A DNA stretch of 56,676 bases from Cellulosimicrobium sp. Marseille-Q4280 (GTDB taxonomy: Bacteria > Actinomycetota > Actinomycetes > Actinomycetales > Cellulomonadaceae). The notes beneath the pieces were generated by a model that saw only the letters and a list, made by a program, of their open reading frames with translations, did not search any database and had not been told where the DNA came from. The stretch spans positions 1 to 56,676 of the forward strand of contig NZ_CALPBY010000010.1 of NCBI RefSeq assembly GCF_943181405.1, read 5' to 3'. Shown here piece after piece: positions 1 to 8,928 of the stretch. Made by a program: the position numbers and the translations under genes. How positions within the stretch are numbered: the stretch's first letter is position 1; each line of letters starts with the position of its first letter.

Positions 1-1
1 G

Positions 2-190
2 CCGCGGGGGCGCGGGCTCCGCGCACTGCTCGCCGCCGCGTCCGCGCTCGCCGTCGGCCTCTCAGCGGCGCTCCTCGCGGGGCCGGCCGCTGCCGACGCC
101 GGGCCCGCCGTCGAGCTGCCCGCTGGTGGCCTGTCCGTCACGGGCGACACGTCCCCGGTCCACGGCCACGCGCTCGTCGTCGCCGGCGAC
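2..190 (+). CDS. 5' fragment of a possible secreted protein (partial)
   Basis: Read on the plus strand from base 2, the window edge starts inside what looks like a signal peptide: basic residues (RGRGLR), a hydrophobic Ala/Leu core (LLAAASALAVGLSAALLAG) and an AAADAG cleavage-like region, followed by a threonine/valine-rich mature start. The start codon lies outside the window or in damaged sequence. The frame then runs into G-rich, adapter-containing sequence and cannot be followed as a protein. It faces the 3' end of the GH81 gene, and a scaffold join or chimera could explain that. No function can be assigned. Confidence 0.3.
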
Positions 191-690
191 GCCGGGGGGT
201 GCGGCGGGTGGCGGGTCGGGGGGGAAGGGGTCGGCGCGCGGCGGAGCGTGGACCACGGCGGGAGCGGGGAGGACGAGGGGGGGCGCGGCGGGCTCGTCGG
301 GACGGGCCGCGCGGGACATCCCGAGGTGCGGGGCGGGGGGGCGACTGTCCGGGTCGAGGATGAGCGCGAGGGCGGAGCGCGCCGAGCCACAGGGTCGCCG
401 TGGTGGGAAGGGTGGGATGGGTATAAGAGAGAGGGGCGGGGGCCGGGGGTCGCGCGAGAGCGCGCCGGCGGGGGGGAACGCGGACCCCGCGGCGCCGGGC
501 GGGGCGAGGGGGACGGCCGCGCGGCGCGCGCAGGCGGCCCGGGGCGGGGAGGTCGCGGCGTGGCTCGGCGCGCGCCCGACGGCGGCCCTCATGCGCGCCG
601 GGCCCCGCTCGCCGCGTCCCTCGACGCCGTACGCGAGTCGGGGGCGGCGCGTGGGGCCGGCGCCGCGGACGACCGGCCCGCCGACGGCGC
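190..690. other. Low-quality, G-biased contig-end sequence
   Basis: The plus strand becomes extremely G-rich here, with several runs of six or seven G, and no frame keeps a plausible protein composition. The GH81 reading frame stays open on the minus strand, but its translation becomes Arg/Pro/Ala low complexity unlike any family. An adapter remnant lies in the middle. G-biased miscalls are expected from two-colour Illumina chemistry, where no signal is called G. I treat this stretch as unreliable sequence rather than biology. Confidence 0.7.
401..433 (+). other. Nextera transposase adapter remnant
   Basis: Bases 415-433 match the Tn5 mosaic end AGATGTGTATAAGAGACAG at 16 of 19 positions. The 14 bases before it match the Nextera read-1 adapter TCGTCGGCAGCGTC at 9 of 14. 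Of the eight mismatches, seven are changes to G (402, 405, 411, 414, 415, 420, 431) and one is C to A (408). This is the library adapter read at low quality, so sequence on its two sides need not be contiguous in the genome. Confidence 0.85.
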
Positions 691-3121
691 CCCCGCCGCT
701 CCACGTGCTCGCGCCGGTCGTCCCCGTGGTGCCGGCCGCGACGTCGAGCGTCGTGCCGTCCGAGAACGTCACCGTGAGGTCCTGGGCGGAGACGTTCGAC
801 GCGACGTACGTGCGTGCGCCGTCGCGCACGAAGGTCGCGGCGAGCGGGTGGTCCGCCGTGACGGCCGTGTCCACGGTGCCGAGACGAGCGAGGTTCGCGA
901 CCCAGTGGAACGTGTGCGCTCGCGACTCGCCCTCCTCGGGCGTCGGGTAGCCGGCGCGGACCTTCGCCAGCGCGGCGTCCGCGTCCCCGAGCGCGAGGAA
1001 GTTCCACAGGATGTCCTGCCAGACCGTCGGCGGGCCACCGTTCACCGTCTCGAGGTGGGCGTACAGCTCGCGCACGCGCTCGGGCGCGTAGCCCAGGTAC
1101 AGGTGCGATCCGGTGATCGGGAGCGTGTTGATGCCCTGGATCATCTCGGCCTCGGCGCTGAACCACGTCGCGTACGCGCCGCCGTCGCCCCAGACCATGC
1201 CGACCGTCTCGTGGTCGAAGCCCTCCGGGAAGGTGGTGCCGTCGGCGTCGAGCCAGTACTGCTGGATCGCGGCGGCCTGCGTCGTGTAGAGGTAGACGCC
1301 GGCGTCGCGGACCTCGCGGTCGCCCGTCGCCTCGCCCCACTGGATCAGGGCCCCGGCGAAGTTCATGCCCTCCGACGACGACTCCTGGTTGTTGCCCGCC
1401 GCGAACGCGCCGTGGCCCGACGCCCAGTCGTGGCCCGCGTAGACGTCGAAGTCGCGCAGGTACGGGAAGAGCGTCTCGTCCCGGTCGTAGCCGTTCGCGT
1501 CGCGCACCAGGAGGTCCACCATGCCGCCGTACTCCTGCGCCCACTGCGGGTCGAAGCGTGCGAGCGTCGCGGCCGCGGCGACGTAGTAGCCGTAGTGGAA
1601 GTGGTGGTCGTTGAGCTCCTTGTCCGACCCGTACGACGCCGGGTAGCCGATGAGCGTGCCCCACGCGTCGTCGTACGCGAAGACGCGCTCGGTCTTGCCG
1701 GGCGTCGCGGTGAACCAGTCCGTGAGGACGTCACGCACCGCGTCGAGCGCGGCGTCGCGCTGTGCCGTCCGGCCGAGCTGGTCGGCGATCTCGACCACGC
1801 GCGTCGCGCGCCCGAGCGCCTTGCCCGTCCAGTACGTGTCTCCGCCGAGCTGCCCGAGCGGGTCGCCCGCGACCTGGTCGAGGTACGCCTCGAGCTGCGC
1901 GCGGTCCGCGCCGGACGACGTCGCGACCGCGGGGACCTCGGGCAGCACGCCACGGAATGCGTCCTGCGTCGTGAACGCGTCGACGCCCGCGAGGACGGTC
2001 AGGTCGCCGCGCGCCGACGTGTACGTCGCGTCGAGCGGCTCCGTCGACGGCGACGTCCCGGCCAGGTGCGCCGCCTGGTGCGGGTAGAGCGCCGCGACCG
2101 TGCCGGACGCCTCGGGGGTGCCGGGCCACGGCGTCGTCTCGAGCGCGTACGTCGTCGTGACGCGCGCCGTCGCCTCGTCGTACGCGTAGTCCGCCGTCGT
2201 ACCGGTCACCGGCGCGTACGCGGCGGCCGCGTAGGTGTCGGCGAGGTCGGCGCGCGCGGAGGGGTCGCCGTCGGGCAGCACGGCGACCGAGAAGAAGCCG
2301 TCTCCGCCGAGCGGTGCCGTGAACGTCGTCCCCGAACGGGTCCACGACGCCCCGGGCGGTGCGAAGGCCACGTAGTCGTGGCCGTTCACGCTCAGGCCGA
2401 GGCGCGCGCCGTCGGACAGCCACACCTCCGGCGCGGCGCTCGCGGTGAGGACGGCGTCACCGCCCGTGGCCTCGAACCAGGCGAAGGGCAGCCCGTGGCC
2501 GATCGTCGCGCGCAGGGTGCGGGCGCCGTCGTCCCAGAGCGGGGAGACGGTCCAGTCGGTCCAGTCGTCCACCGCGACGTGCGGCGCCGCGAGGCCCGAG
2601 ACCCCGGCGCGCAGGTCCTCGACGTACGGGTAGTGGTACTCCGAGACACCGGCACCCGAGCCCGAGATCGCGGGCGTCGTCGTGTAGGAGATGCCGAGGC
2701 CCTGCGGACCGGGCTGGTACGACGCCGGGTGGGCGTGCAGCGGGGCGCTCCACGCGCAGTCGAGCCGCTTGTACGCGAGCGAGGTCCACCAGTCGTTGGT
2801 CGGCAGGGGAGTGCTCGGGGCGTCGTCGGTGACGAACGCGCGGGGGTCGGCCTCGACCGCCGCGCAGCCCTCGGGCGTCGGCCCGACGGGGTCCGTCGTG
2901 TAGCTGCCCGAGCCGACCGGGACGGTGTCGGCGGCGGCCGTCGTCGCCTGCGTCACCGTGAGCCCGCCCGCAGCGAGCAGGGAGGCGAGCAGCGCCGCGG
3001 TCAGCCGTCGTCCGGACCGGCCGTGGCGGGTCGTCGGACGCGACCTTCCGGCGGGGTCGGGTCCGGTCGGATCGGGGCGGGGGGGTTCGGTCGGGGTCGT
3101 TCGTGCACTGTCGTGGGTCAC
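689..3121 (-). CDS. Secreted GH81 endo-1,3-beta-glucanase (3' end damaged)
   Basis: Laminarinase-type enzyme that cleaves beta-1,3-glucans such as callose, laminarin or fungal wall glucan outside the cell. The GTG start is preceded by a good ribosome site (GAGGTGAG). A long basic N-region and hydrophobic core (about residues 38-64) form a signal peptide. The GH81 domain spans roughly residues 70-790 and shows the family blocks PTNDWWTSL, NDHHFHYGYY (about 507) and NNQESSSEGMN (about 576-585), which holds the catalytic glutamate region. The family usually continues into a linker and carbohydrate-binding modules; here the frame degrades after about residue 800, so the given 3' end is only the last trustworthy codon. 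A CelR-type operator overlaps the predicted transcription start. Confidence 0.9.
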
Positions 3122-3206
3122 GACGTCTCACCTCGGAGGGTCACGCGCGGCACCTCGTCGTCCCGCGCTCGTCGCCCGGCGTCGTCGCCGGGCCGGGACG
3201 CCCGCC

Positions 3207-3220
3207 TGGGAGCGCTCCCA
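3207..3220. promoter_or_regulatory. CelR/CebR-type operator
   Basis: Perfect 14-bp palindrome TGGGAGCGCTCCCA. This exact sequence is the established operator of the cellobiose-responsive LacI-family repressors CelR (Thermobifida fusca) and CebR (Streptomyces). It lies just downstream of the predicted -10 of the GH81 gene, over the transcription start, where a bound repressor would block initiation. Inference: the glucanase is induced by cellobiose. Confidence 0.85.
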
Positions 3221-3225
3221 CGTCC

Positions 3226-3253
3226 ACGGTACGAGGGTGCGCCACGTCCGCAA
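3226..3253 (-). promoter_or_regulatory. Promoter of the GH81 gene
   Basis: On the minus strand, a -35 TTGCGG (3248-3253) and a -10 TACCGT (3226-3231) are separated by 16 bp. The start site would fall near 3219, giving a leader of about 100 nt. The leader holds a GC-rich 8-bp hairpin with a TCGT loop (3174-3193). Confidence 0.55.
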
Positions 3254-3294
3254 GCGGGGGATGGTTCCCGACCGGTCGTCCGGGGGAGCAGGGT

Positions 3295-3375
3295 GCGCGA
3301 GGCGGGACTCGAACCCGCACGTCCGAGGACACCAGGACCTAAACCTGGCGCGGCTGCCAGTTACGCCACTCGCGC
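3295..3375 (-). tRNA. tRNA-Leu (UAG anticodon)
   Basis: Minus-strand cloverleaf with a GCGCGAG/CTCGCGC acceptor stem, anticodon stem CCAGG/CCTGG around the loop TTTAGGT (anticodon TAG, reads CUA), an enlarged variable arm typical of class II tRNA, and a T-arm with GTTCGAGTC. The CCA end is not fully encoded. Confidence 0.93.
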
Positions 3376-3474
3376 GCGGTGGTCAGTCTACGGCCGAGCG
3401 ATGCACCGACGGCCGCCGTGTGCACGACCTCGTGCATCGCCCGGCCGCGGGTGCACCGCTCGGCGCGTGCCCCA

Positions 3475-3969
3475 CTACCTCGGGTCGATGCCCAGGTCGC
3501 GGCGCAGCTTGGCGACGTGGCCCGTCGCCTTGACGTTGTACTGCGCGAGCTCGACGGTGCCCTCCGGGTCCACGACGACGGTCGAGCGGATCACGCCGAC
3601 CACGGTCTTGCCGTAGAGCGACTTCTCGCCCCACGCGCCGTACGCCTCGAGGACGGTCTTGTCCACGTCGGACACGAGCGGGAACGTCAGGTGCTCGGCC
3701 TCGACGAACGCCGCGATCTTGTCGACCGGGTCGGGGGAGACGCCGACGACGGAGTACCCCGCGCCCTGAAGGGACGCGAGGTTGTCGCGGAAGTCGCACG
3801 CCTCGGTCGTGCAGCCGGGCGTGCCGGCGGCGGGGTAGAAGTACACGACGACGTGCTTCCCGCGCAGGTCCGAGAGCGTGACGGTGGACCCGTCGGCGGC
3901 GGGGAGGCTGAAGTCGGGGGCGGTGTCGCCGACGGCGAGGCGCTGGGACTGGGCAGACGTGGTGGACAT
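3475..3969 (-). CDS. bcp: Thioredoxin-dependent thiol peroxidase (Bcp/PrxQ)
   Basis: Cytoplasmic atypical peroxiredoxin that reduces hydrogen peroxide and organic hydroperoxides using thioredoxin. The 164-residue length fits the family. The peroxidatic motif TPGCTTEACDFRD is intact: Cys53 is the peroxidatic residue and Cys58 the usual resolving partner of the BCP subgroup. The ATG start has a clear ribosome site (AAGGAGAT). It is divergent from the GroES-like gene with 66 bp between starts; a -10 TACCCT lies at 4006-4011 on the minus strand. Confidence 0.96.
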   Translation of the reverse strand: MSTTSAQSQRLAVGDTAPDFSLPAADGSTVTLSDLRGKHVVVYFYPAAGTPGCTTEACDFRDNLASLQGAGYSVVGVSPDPVDKIAAFVEAEHLTFPLVSDVDKTVLEAYGAWGEKSLYGKTVVGVIRSTVVVDPEGTVELAQYNVKATGHVAKLRRDLGIDPR

Positions 3970-4005
3970 GGATCTCCTTCGGTCCGGGACTCGGGTGTCC
4001 TTCCG

Positions 4006-4028
4006 AGGGTAGGTGACCCGGGTAGCGT
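4006..4028. promoter_or_regulatory. Divergent -10 elements for bcp and the GroES-like gene
   Basis: Minus-strand TACCCT (4006-4011) sits about 36 bp from the bcp start. Plus-strand TAGCGT (4023-4028) sits 7 bp before the GTG at 4036, so the GroES-like mRNA is probably leaderless. The two elements are only 11 bp apart. Confidence 0.5.
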
Positions 4029-4035
4029 TGTGGCT

Positions 4036-4386
4036 GTGAGCAAGACGACGTCCGCCCCCACCTCGCGCCCCGCCGACCTCCCCGTCCGCATGCTGCACGA
4101 CCGCCTCCTCGTGGACCCCGAGGTCGACGCGAGCGAGCGGCAGAGCTCGGCCGGCCTCGTCATCCCGGCGACGGCGGTCGGGCCGAAGCGGCTCGGGTGG
4201 GCCGTCGTCGTGGCCGTGGGCGAGCACGTGCGCCAGGTCGCGGTGGGGGACCGCGTGCTGTTCGACCCGGACGAGCGCGCCGAGGTCGAGCTGGGCGGCA
4301 AGGACCTCGTGCTCCTGCGCGAACGCGACGTCCACGCGGTGTCGCAGGAGGTCGAGGAGGGCGGCTCGACCGGTCTGTACCTCTAG
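4036..4386 (+). CDS. GroES-like co-chaperone-family protein
   Basis: A 116-residue protein with the GroES fold pattern: VRMLHDRLLV at the first strand, the mobile-loop region SSAGLVIP, then GWAVVVAVGEHVRQVAVGDRVLF and the closing LVLLRERDVHAV. True GroES is about 97 residues and is encoded beside groEL; no chaperonin gene is near, so this is a stand-alone relative whose partner is unknown. The start is set by the GTG 7 bp after a TAGCGT -10 with no ribosome site, indicating leaderless translation. A hairpin follows the stop codon. Confidence 0.85.
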   Translation: MSKTTSAPTSRPADLPVRMLHDRLLVDPEVDASERQSSAGLVIPATAVGPKRLGWAVVVAVGEHVRQVAVGDRVLFDPDERAEVELGGKDLVLLRERDVHAVSQEVEEGGSTGLYL

Positions 4387-4406
4387 CGGGGCGACCTCCC
4401 GGGGGG

Positions 4407-4426
4407 ACGGGCCCGGGTCGGCCCGT
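4407..4426 (+). terminator. Hairpin terminator after the GroES-like gene
   Basis: ACGGGCC/GGCCCGT stem of 7 bp with a 6-nt loop, 20 bp after the stop codon and before tRNA-Lys. There is no U-tract, as is common in GC-rich actinobacteria. Confidence 0.45.
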
Positions 4427-4501
4427 GTCACCGACGTCACAGGTCGGGCACCCGGGTCGATTTCCACCCCTGGTCCGGCTGCTGCTAGTGTTTTCTCTCG
4501 C

Positions 4502-4574
<73 letters not shown>

Positions 4575-4635
4575 CCACTCTTCGACACTGGCCGACGCCC
4601 GGGATCCCGGGCTGCTGCTCGTGTCCTTCCCGCAT

Positions 4636-4708
<73 letters not shown>

Positions 4709-4728
4709 CCACCGCGGCAGCCGCCGCT

Positions 4729-4762
4729 CGCAGGCCGTCCACCCCCGGGTGGGCGGCCTGCG
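4729..4762 (+). terminator. Terminator hairpin after tandem tRNA-Lys
   Basis: About 14 paired bases (CGCAGGCCGTCCAC with GTGGGCGGCCTGCG, one G-U pair) closing on a short C/G loop, 18 bp after the second tRNA CCA end. Confidence 0.6.
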
Positions 4763-4862
4763 TCGTTCCCGGCGGCCTGCGTCGTTCCCGGCGGACGGAG
4801 GCCGGCCCGCGCGACGGGGCCCACGGTCCCGAGCGCCGCCCGCCGCCCGCCGCCCGCCGCCC
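4752..4862. repeat. Short tandem repeats upstream of the phosphoesterase gene
   Basis: A 19-bp unit beginning GGCGGCCTGCG occurs twice head to tail (4752-4770, 4771-4789). Further on, the 7-bp unit GCCGCCC occurs four times (4835-4862). The rest of the 4712-5030 spacer holds no recognisable gene. Confidence 0.7.
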
Positions 4863-5030
4863 GCCGTGCTGCAGCCCTTCGGCGCGGGACCGTTCGCCGG
4901 TCGTTCTCCCCCCGTTCGTCCGCCCGCGTCCGAGAGTTCACCCCTGCCCGGAAGGGTCCGGTGCGGGGACGGACGCTCCGGACACCGGTCGGGCCGTGCC
5001 CTTCGCCTGTCGACGACGAAAGGACACCCG

Positions 5031-8000
5031 ATGCACGCTCTCGTGCACACGCCCCGGACCCGGAGAAGACGACGCGCGCTCGCCGCCGCGCTGGGAGCGA
5101 CCCTGGCCGCGGGGGTGCTCGTCCCCGCGGCCGCCACCGCGGCGCCGGGCTCGGCCACCACCTCGTCCGCCGGCGCCGCCCGCGCGGCCGCCGCCGGCCC
5201 GGAGGAGCCCAGCGGGACGCCGGTCCTGCACCCCACGACGGGGACCTACCTCGACGGCACGGTGCCCGTCGAGGCCCAGCCGGTGATGGCCGGCGACGCC
5301 GTCGCCGAGCTCGCGGTCGACGGCACGCCCCTCGCCGCGACGCCGACCCCCGCGACCGCCCGCCTGCTGTTCGACGTCGGCAGCAACTCGATCGAACGGC
5401 GCTACGGCAACCACGTGCTCGTCAACGGCGCGCGCATCGACCTCGACCGCGACATGGTCTCGGAGCGCGTGGCGCTCGACGTCCCGACCGACCTCCTGGT
5501 CCAGGGCGTCAACGACGTCCAGTTCGTCGTCGGGACGGTCGAGACGTCGTGCGGCACGAACTACGACGACTACGACGTCACCGAGGTGTCGCTCGAGCTC
5601 CTCGGCGAGGCCGCCGACGGCTCGGCCAACAGCTTCTCCTACGCGTTCGGCGACGGGTCGTGCGGCACGAACACCGCCCGCGTCCAGAGCGCCGACCTGA
5701 CCTTCGACCTCGCGCAGGACCCGGCGGCCACCACGGGACTCGTCGCCGAGCTCGACACCACGACGCTCGAGAACGGCGCCCACACGCTCACGGCGACGAC
5801 CGCCGCGGGCCTCACCGCGACGAGCGCAGTCACCGTGAACAACTCCGCCCCCGGCGCGCCGGCGATCACGCCCGCCGACGGCGCGCTGCTCGACGGCCTG
5901 CAGACCGTCCTCGCGTCGCCTCCCGAGGGCGGTGACGCGCCTACCGGCATCGCCGTCGACGGCACGGCGCTCGCGACGACCGAGACGCTCGGCGCCGGGT
6001 CCTCCGTCTTCGCGTTCACGGTCGGGTCGAACTCGATCGAGGCGCGCTACACGAACCACCTGCTCGTCAACGGCCAGCGCATCGACCTCGTCGACCGCGA
6101 CTACGTGAGCGAGACGGTGCGTCTCGACGTGCCGAACGCGTACCTCGTGCCCGGCCGCAACACGGTCCGGTTCGTCACGGGCACGTTCCCGACGGCGTGC
6201 GGCGACAACCGCGACGACTTCGCGATCTCGGGCATCGCGCTCGAGCCGCGCCACGGCACCGCGACGCCGGTCGGCATCGCCCCGTCGTACTCGCTGGGCG
6301 ACGGCGACTGCGGCACGAGCACGACGAAGCCGCGCGAGGTCGACCTCGTCTTCGACGTCGTCCGCGACGAGGACGCCCCGGCCCCCGGCCTGCGTGCCGA
6401 CCTCGACACCGCGACGCTCGCGGACGGCGAGCACGTCATCACGTCGGCGACGGCCGCGGGCGCCACGGCGTCCCGTACGGTCACGACCGACAACACCGGC
6501 CCGGCGGTCGCGTCGAGCACCCCGGCGACGGGCGCGGAGCTCTCGACGGCGTCGACGCTCGCGGTCGAGCTGACCGACGCGTCGGGAGTGCTCGACGGCC
6601 CGCACGTCACGCTCGACGGCGAGGCCGTCGAGTCGGGCGCCCTCGTCGGTCCGGGGCTCGCTCCGGGCGAGCACGTGCTCGTCGTCACGGCGACGGACGT
6701 GCTCGGCAACGAGAGCACGCACGAGATCGCGTTTACCAGCCTCGGCATCCCGGACGTCCCCGCCGACCTGACGCCCGCGCACGGGACGACCGGCGTCGAG
6801 GGCTCGGTCGAGCTGGGCGCGCGCGTCGCCGTCCCCGGCGGCGGCGACGTCACGGCCACCTTCTCGCGCGCCGAGACCAGCGCCCCGGTGCTGGCGGCCC
6901 AGGGCGAGACGACGTCGCTCCCCACGACGCTGCACGTCGAGGGCGAGCAGTTCGCACCGGTCGACGCGCTCGTCCCCGGCGACGACGCGACGCTCGACTC
7001 CGCGAAGAGCCGTGACGTCGCCTACCAGCGGTTCGAGATCCCTGCCGAGGGGGACGCGACGGGTCAGGTCGTGCGCTGGGAGGGCGTGGTCGATCCGCAG
7101 CGCCTCGCGACGCTCCACGTGTGGGACGGCACCGCGTGGGCCCCGCTCGGGTCCGCGCGCGGTGCGGTCGAGGGCACGACGGAGCTGACCGCGGTCCTCG
7201 GCGCGCGACACGCCCACGACGGGACCGTGCACGTGCTCGTCACCGGCACCGACCCGTTCGCCGACGACATCGCCGCGGGCGGCTCGCGCGACGAGACGGA
7301 CTTCGCCCCGCGCGACTCCTACGACTTCTCGATGGTCCACTTCACCGACACGCAGTACCTGTCGGAGGGCGCCGTCGAGCAGGAGACGCCGGAGGAGCGC
7401 GCCGTGTGGGCGAAGACCTACACGGACCTCGTGCAGTGGGTCGTGGACAACGCCGAGGAGCGGGACATCGCCTACGTGGGCCACACCGGTGACGTCAACG
7501 AGAACTACACGCGGGTGCCGGCCGACGAGGCCATGGCGGCGCAGGTCCGCGGCGAGTTCGAGTTCTCGTCGTCCGCGCAGCGGCTCCTCGACGACGCGAA
7601 CATCCCCAACGGCGTGCTCGCGGGCAACCACGACAACCTCACGGGCCAGGACAACGGCCCGGGCGCGCTGTTCAACGAGTTCTACGGGCCCGAGCGCTAC
7701 GCGGCGCTGTCCGAGGGCTGGGAGGACGCGTCCTACGGCGGGCCGTGGCGCGAGGGCGACAACCAGAACCACTACGACCTCTTCACGGCGGGCGGCCTCG
7801 ACTTCGTCGCCGTGTACCTGTCGTACGGCGTGACCGACGAGGAGGCGGCGTGGGCCGACGGCGTGCTCGAGCAGTTCGCCGACCGCAACGCGATCGTCCT
7901 CACGCACGACTACCTCGTGCCGAGCCCGAACCCCGACGGCCGCGGCTCGGAGATCTCGACGCCGGACGGCCGCCTCGTGCACGCCAAGGTCGTCGAGCCG

Positions 8001-8843
8001 AACGAGAACGTGTTCCTCGTGCTCGCCGGTCACCGGCACGGCGTCGGCATCAACGTGCGCCAGGACACCGGCACGGGCAGCGGCGTCGTCGAGCTCCTCG
8101 CCGACTACCAGTTCTACGAGGTCACGGCCGAGGAGGCGGGCCTGACGGAGGTGGGTGGTTACACGCCGGACCAGGGCCTGCGGCTCGGCGCGAGCTTCCT
8201 GCGCCTGCTGCAGTTCGACGTCGACCGCTCGGAGATGATCGTCGACACGTACTCGCCGTGGCTGTCGGACTTCGGCGCCACCGAGTACGACGACGAGCAG
8301 CGGTACGACGGCCGTGAGGACGACTTCACGGTCCCCGTCGACCTCACGAGCCGCACGACGACCCTGTCGACGGACGCCGTGTCGCTGTTCGGCGAGGCCG
8401 AGGAGATCGGCTCCGCGACCGTGCCGTCGGGCGAGGTCGCGACCGTGACGTGGGACGGGCTCGAGGCAGGCACCCGGTACGCGTGGTCCGTCACGGCCAC
8501 GAGCGCCGGCGGCGGCACCACGGTCTCGCCGGTGCGGTCGTTCACGACGGCGCCCGCGCCCGAGGGACTCGTCGTCAGCACGACGGCGCGCGCCCAGTGC
8601 CTCGCCGGGACGGCGTACGTCGCCGTCCGGGCGACGAACGACGACACCGTGCCGGTGGACGTCACGCTCGCGACGCCGTTCGGCTCGCGCACCGTGACCG
8701 ACGTCCAGCCCGGGCGCTCGGCGTACCAGTCGTTCGCCGTCCGCTCCGGCTCGGTCGAGGCGGGCACCGTCCAGGTGACGGCGATCGGCGACGGTCGCTC
8801 GTTCGCCGCGGACGTGGAGCACGACGCGGTGACCTGCGGCTGA
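5031..8843 (+). CDS. Large secreted calcineurin-like metallophosphoesterase
   Basis: A 1270-residue exported protein. The ATG at 5031 follows AAAGGA and begins a twin-basic signal peptide (TRRRRRALAAALGATLAAG). Order: signal peptide (1-42); two copies of an unnamed module of about 210 residues centred near 114 and 327, each with VGSNSIExRYxNH, LVNGxRIDL and paired CG motifs; Ig-like linkers; the phosphoesterase domain (about 765-1040) with HFTDTQ, GHTGDVN, GNHD, LTHD and GHRHG metal-ligand motifs all present; an Fn3-like module (about 1116-1175); and a C-terminal beta-rich module. The substrate is unknown; exported relatives act on nucleotides or phosphodiesters. It stands alone, ending at a long hairpin. 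Confidence 0.85.
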   Translation: MHALVHTPRTRRRRRALAAALGATLAAGVLVPAAATAAPGSATTSSAGAARAAAAGPEEPSGTPVLHPTTGTYLDGTVPVEAQPVMAGDAVAELAVDGTPLAATPTPATARLLFDVGSNSIERRYGNHVLVNGARIDLDRDMVSERVALDVPTDLLVQGVNDVQFVVGTVETSCGTNYDDYDVTEVSLELLGEAADGSANSFSYAFGDGSCGTNTARVQSADLTFDLAQDPAATTGLVAELDTTTLENGAHTLTATTAAGLTATSAVTVNNSAPGAPAITPADGALLDGLQTVLASPPEGGDAPTGIAVDGTALATTETLGAGSSVFAFTVGSNSIEARYTNHLLVNGQRIDLVDRDYVSETVRLDVPNAYLVPGRNTVRFVTGTFPTACGDNRDDFAISGIALEPRHGTATPVGIAPSYSLGDGDCGTSTTKPREVDLVFDVVRDEDAPAPGLRADLDTATLADGEHVITSATAAGATASRTVTTDNTGPAVASSTPATGAELSTASTLAVELTDASGVLDGPHVTLDGEAVESGALVGPGLAPGEHVLVVTATDVLGNESTHEIAFTSLGIPDVPADLTPAHGTTGVEGSVELGARVAVPGGGDVTATFSRAETSAPVLAAQGETTSLPTTLHVEGEQFAPVDALVPGDDATLDSAKSRDVAYQRFEIPAEGDATGQVVRWEGVVDPQRLATLHVWDGTAWAPLGSARGAVEGTTELTAVLGARHAHDGTVHVLVTGTDPFADDIAAGGSRDETDFAPRDSYDFSMVHFTDTQYLSEGAVEQETPEERAVWAKTYTDLVQWVVDNAEERDIAYVGHTGDVNENYTRVPADEAMAAQVRGEFEFSSSAQRLLDDANIPNGVLAGNHDNLTGQDNGPGALFNEFYGPERYAALSEGWEDASYGGPWREGDNQNHYDLFTAGGLDFVAVYLSYGVTDEEAAWADGVLEQFADRNAIVLTHDYLVPSPNPDGRGSEISTPDGRLVHAKVVEPNENVFLVLAGHRHGVGINVRQDTGTGSGVVELLADYQFYEVTAEEAGLTEVGGYTPDQGLRLGASFLRLLQFDVDRSEMIVDTYSPWLSDFGATEYDDEQRYDGREDDFTVPVDLTSRTTTLSTDAVSLFGEAEEIGSATVPSGEVATVTWDGLEAGTRYAWSVTATSAGGGTTVSPVRSFTTAPAPEGLVVSTTARAQCLAGTAYVAVRATNDDTVPVDVTLATPFGSRTVTDVQPGRSAYQSFAVRSGSVEAGTVQVTAIGDGRSFAADVEHDAVTCG

Positions 8844-8861
8844 CGCCCCGCGAGACGTGAG

Positions 8862-8908
8862 CCTCGGCCCCTGGACCGGACCGGACTGGACCGGTCCAGG
8901 GGCCGAGG
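8862..8908. terminator. 18-bp perfect hairpin between phosphoesterase gene and trmB
   Basis: CCTCGGCCCCTGGACCGG (8862-8879) pairs perfectly with 8891-8908 around an 11-nt loop. It lies 18 bp after the phosphoesterase stop and 8 bp before the trmB -10, so it probably ends the upstream transcript and insulates the trmB promoter. Confidence 0.7.
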
Positions 8909-8916
8909 TGCGCGCG

Positions 8917-8922
8917 TACCCT
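8917..8922 (+). promoter_or_regulatory. -10 element of trmB (leaderless)
   Basis: TACCCT ends 6 bp before the GTG at 8929. There is no ribosome site, so transcription probably begins at or beside the start codon. Confidence 0.5.
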
Positions 8923-8928
8923 GGTGCG

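Noticed and set aside
62-1019. Long open frames on both strands through the contig end, including a GH81 C-terminal extension of about 200 residues
   Set aside because: Stop codons are rare in GC-rich DNA; the translations are low-complexity and the region contains adapter and G-biased errors.
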